Source: Paenibacillus sp. JCM 18996 (GTDB lineage Bacteria > Bacillota > Bacilli > Paenibacillales > NBRC-103111). From it: DNA of 64,000 bases. The notes under the pieces were generated by a model. That model saw only the letters and a list, made by a program, of their open reading frames with translations. It had not been told where the DNA came from and made no database searches. The stretch covers positions 62,001-126,000 of the forward strand of contig BBFE01000004.1 in NCBI GenBank assembly GCA_001313085.1, read 5' to 3'. Below, piece by piece: positions 62,760 to 64,000 of the stretch (position 1 is the first letter of the stretch; each line of letters begins with the position of its first letter). The position numbers were made by a program, and so were the translations under genes.

Positions 62760-63610
62760 ATGAAATTATCCGTATTTACTGTCGTAACACCCGATCTGAC
62801 TCCGGAGGAGCTCGCCGCAGCCGCGAAGGAAGCGGGCATCGAAGGAATCGAATGGCGCTTTAAGGAAATTCCTGAAGAGGCCAGGCATGAAGAGCCCTCC
62901 TTCTGGAGGCACAACCGCTGCTCCATCGATCCCGCCGCGCCGGACGAAGAGCTGGAACGCTTCAGGAAAGCGGCCGCAGACAACGGGTTGACCGCTGTCA
63001 GCGTGACGCCTTATCTTCAATGCGGCGACCTGGAGGCAACCGAGCATGTCATGCGCGTGGCCAAGAAAGTCGGCGCCTCCACGATCCGTGCCGGGGTCCC
63101 GGGATACAGCGGAAAAGAAAACTACAACGCCCTTTTCGACAAAGCCGTGGAATATCTGCACGGCGTGGAAGAGCTTTCCCGTACATACGACGTGAAAGCG
63201 CTTGTGGAAAGCCATCACATGACCATTGCCCCAAGCGCAGGATTGTGCCACCGTCTGGTGAGCAGATTCAATCCCGACCACATCGGCGTCCTGTACGACC
63301 CGGGCAACATGGTGCATGAAGGCTATGAGAACTTCCGTATGGGTATGGAGCTGCTCGGGCTTATCTGGCGCATGTGCATGTAAAGAACGCGGGCTGGATT
63401 CCCACAGGAGGGCGCAAACACCACGCGGCAGAGTGGAAATCCGTGTGGTTCCCTATCATGGAAGGCGCCGTACAATGGAAACAGGTCATCCACGACCTGA
63501 AAGAGGTCGGATATGACGGCTGGCTCGGCGTGGAAGACTTCAGCGGAGCGTACGGGTCGAAAGAGCTGCTTCACAGCTACGCCGCCCAAATGAGACGGAT
63601 GTTGGAATAG
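62760..63610 (+). CDS. TIM-barrel sugar isomerase/epimerase-like protein
   Basis: About 283 residues of the xylose isomerase-like TIM-barrel superfamily. Start ATG 62760 behind GAGGGGGATGG. Segments: GIEGIEWRFKEIP, KALVESHHMTIAPSA, IGVLYDPGNMVHEG, HVHVKNAGWIPTGG and WLGVEDFSG supply the metal-type Glu, Asp and His residues. One frame change lies near 63355-63365, where no homopolymer longer than three is present. A terminator follows. It probably works on the product of the UxaC-like enzyme. Confidence 0.85.
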
Positions 63611-63626
63611 CGGCTAGTAACAGATA

Positions 63627-63670
63627 AACTCCAAGCTGTCCTTAGCACAGGACGGCTTGGAGTTTTTTTT
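63627..63670 (+). terminator. Terminator after the uronate gene pair
   Basis: A perfect 15-bp stem (AACTCCAAGCTGTCC at 63627-63641 with GGACGGCTTGGAGTT at 63650-63664, one G-T) is followed by eight T. Confidence 0.9.
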
Positions 63671-63688
63671 CATACATTTCTTTTTTTT

Positions 63689-63707
63689 GATAATGAAAAT
63701 CATTATT
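63689..63707. promoter_or_regulatory. Fur box 1
   Basis: GATAATGAAAATCATTATT matches the 19-base Fur consensus at most positions. It lies about 80 bases upstream of the iron permease gene. Confidence 0.7.
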
Positions 63708-63752
63708 GACAACTGCACTTAAACTCAATAAAATAAATCTTGTGCCAATCAA

Positions 63753-63767
63753 TGATAATGATTATCA
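63753..63767. promoter_or_regulatory. Fur box 2
   Basis: TGATAATGATTATCA is a perfect 7-1-7 inverted repeat of the Bacillus Fur type, lying just upstream of the ribosome site of the iron permease gene. Repression when iron is plentiful is expected. Confidence 0.85.
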
Positions 63768-63788
63768 ATCACAACAAAGGGAGGGCAT

Positions 63789-64000
63789 ATGAATAGATAC
63801 AGCTTTCTTATAATACTCCTGCTCCTGCTGCTTTTTTTCCCTCGACGCTGCATGCCAAGGGAGTAGAACAGGAACTGGCAGCGGCCGACAAACATGTACA
63901 GCAAGCGGTACAACTGGCCAAACAGAATGATTTGAAAGCGGCCAAGGATGAATATGAGCTTTTTTCATTCCGGCTGGTATCAATTTGAAGAAGGTGTGAA
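63789..64000 (+). CDS. FTR1/EfeU-type iron permease, N-terminal part (cut by window edge)
   Basis: The first ~70 residues of an exported protein. A signal peptide (MNRYSFLIILLLLLLF, ending near LHAKG) is followed by a helical domain (EQELAAADKHVQQAVQLAKQ, WYQFEEGV), which resembles the extracellular N-terminal domain that precedes the iron permease part in Bacillales FTR1 proteins. The frame changes in the T run near 63831-63838 and again near 63960. Two Fur boxes upstream support an iron transport role. The rest lies beyond the window. Confidence 0.65.

Noticed and set aside
1..64000. CRISPR array, restriction-modification or toxin-antitoxin system
   Set aside because: No regularly spaced repeats, no cas, methylase or endonuclease motifs and no toxin pair were found on either strand.

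Overview
The window comes from a spore-forming Firmicute of the Paenibacillaceae type. It has spore germination receptor genes, CotF-like coat proteins, a KinB-like sporulation kinase, YesM/YesN-type two-component genes, many carbohydrate ABC transport genes and AGGAGG-type ribosome sites. No plasmid or phage core is visible. The striking property of the sequence itself is that most long genes are broken by one or more frameshifts. Most breaks lie exactly in A or T runs of 5 to 9 bases, while the protein signature carries on in the next frame. I treat these as single genes with indels and give the span of the whole gene.

Left third (1-20,000): a truncated LacI-type regulator, a YesN/YesM-type response regulator and histidine kinase, and a sugar ABC transporter (lipoprotein plus two permeases, with a probable CcpA site in front). 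A long same-strand run of sugar-modifying genes follows: three Gfo/Idh/MocA oxidoreductases, five TIM-barrel isomerase/epimerase-like proteins, three short-chain dehydrogenases, an esterase and a YjhG-type (xylonate-like) dehydratase. Together they look like uptake and redox/epimerisation/dehydration chemistry on an unusual, possibly acylated or glycosidic, sugar or sugar acid.

Middle (20,000-44,000): a gerA-type germinant receptor operon (A, C and B subunits) with a small membrane protein gene opposite; two pairs of coat-F-type genes flanking a zinc alcohol dehydrogenase; a formate dehydrogenase locus (large subunit, DUF1641 partner, PsiE-like membrane protein, MpsC-like protein, FdhD) behind a hairpin-rich leader; a DUF3892 protein; a KinB-like kinase; an aldo/keto reductase; a HAD hydrolase overlapping an RpiR regulator; a complete Opp/Dpp-type peptide ABC transporter; and an MBL-fold hydrolase.

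Right third (44,000-64,000): tRNA-Gly and a degenerate tRNA-Arg followed by an integrase remnant and AT-richer genes (aldo/keto reductase, MerR regulator, a GH4 fragment), which looks like the scar of an integrated element. Then come two MFS transporters, a ferredoxin, a DUF2971 protein, a YckD-like secreted protein, a dioxygenase-HEAT repeat fusion, an MgtC-like protein, a rearranged ba3-type cytochrome oxidase subunit I carrying an inverted internal segment, a GGDEF/EAL protein, a candidate structured RNA, two families of dispersed intergenic repeats, a YunC-like protein, a glucuronate isomerase-like protein with another TIM-barrel gene, and the start of a Fur-regulated FTR1-type iron permease cut by the window edge.
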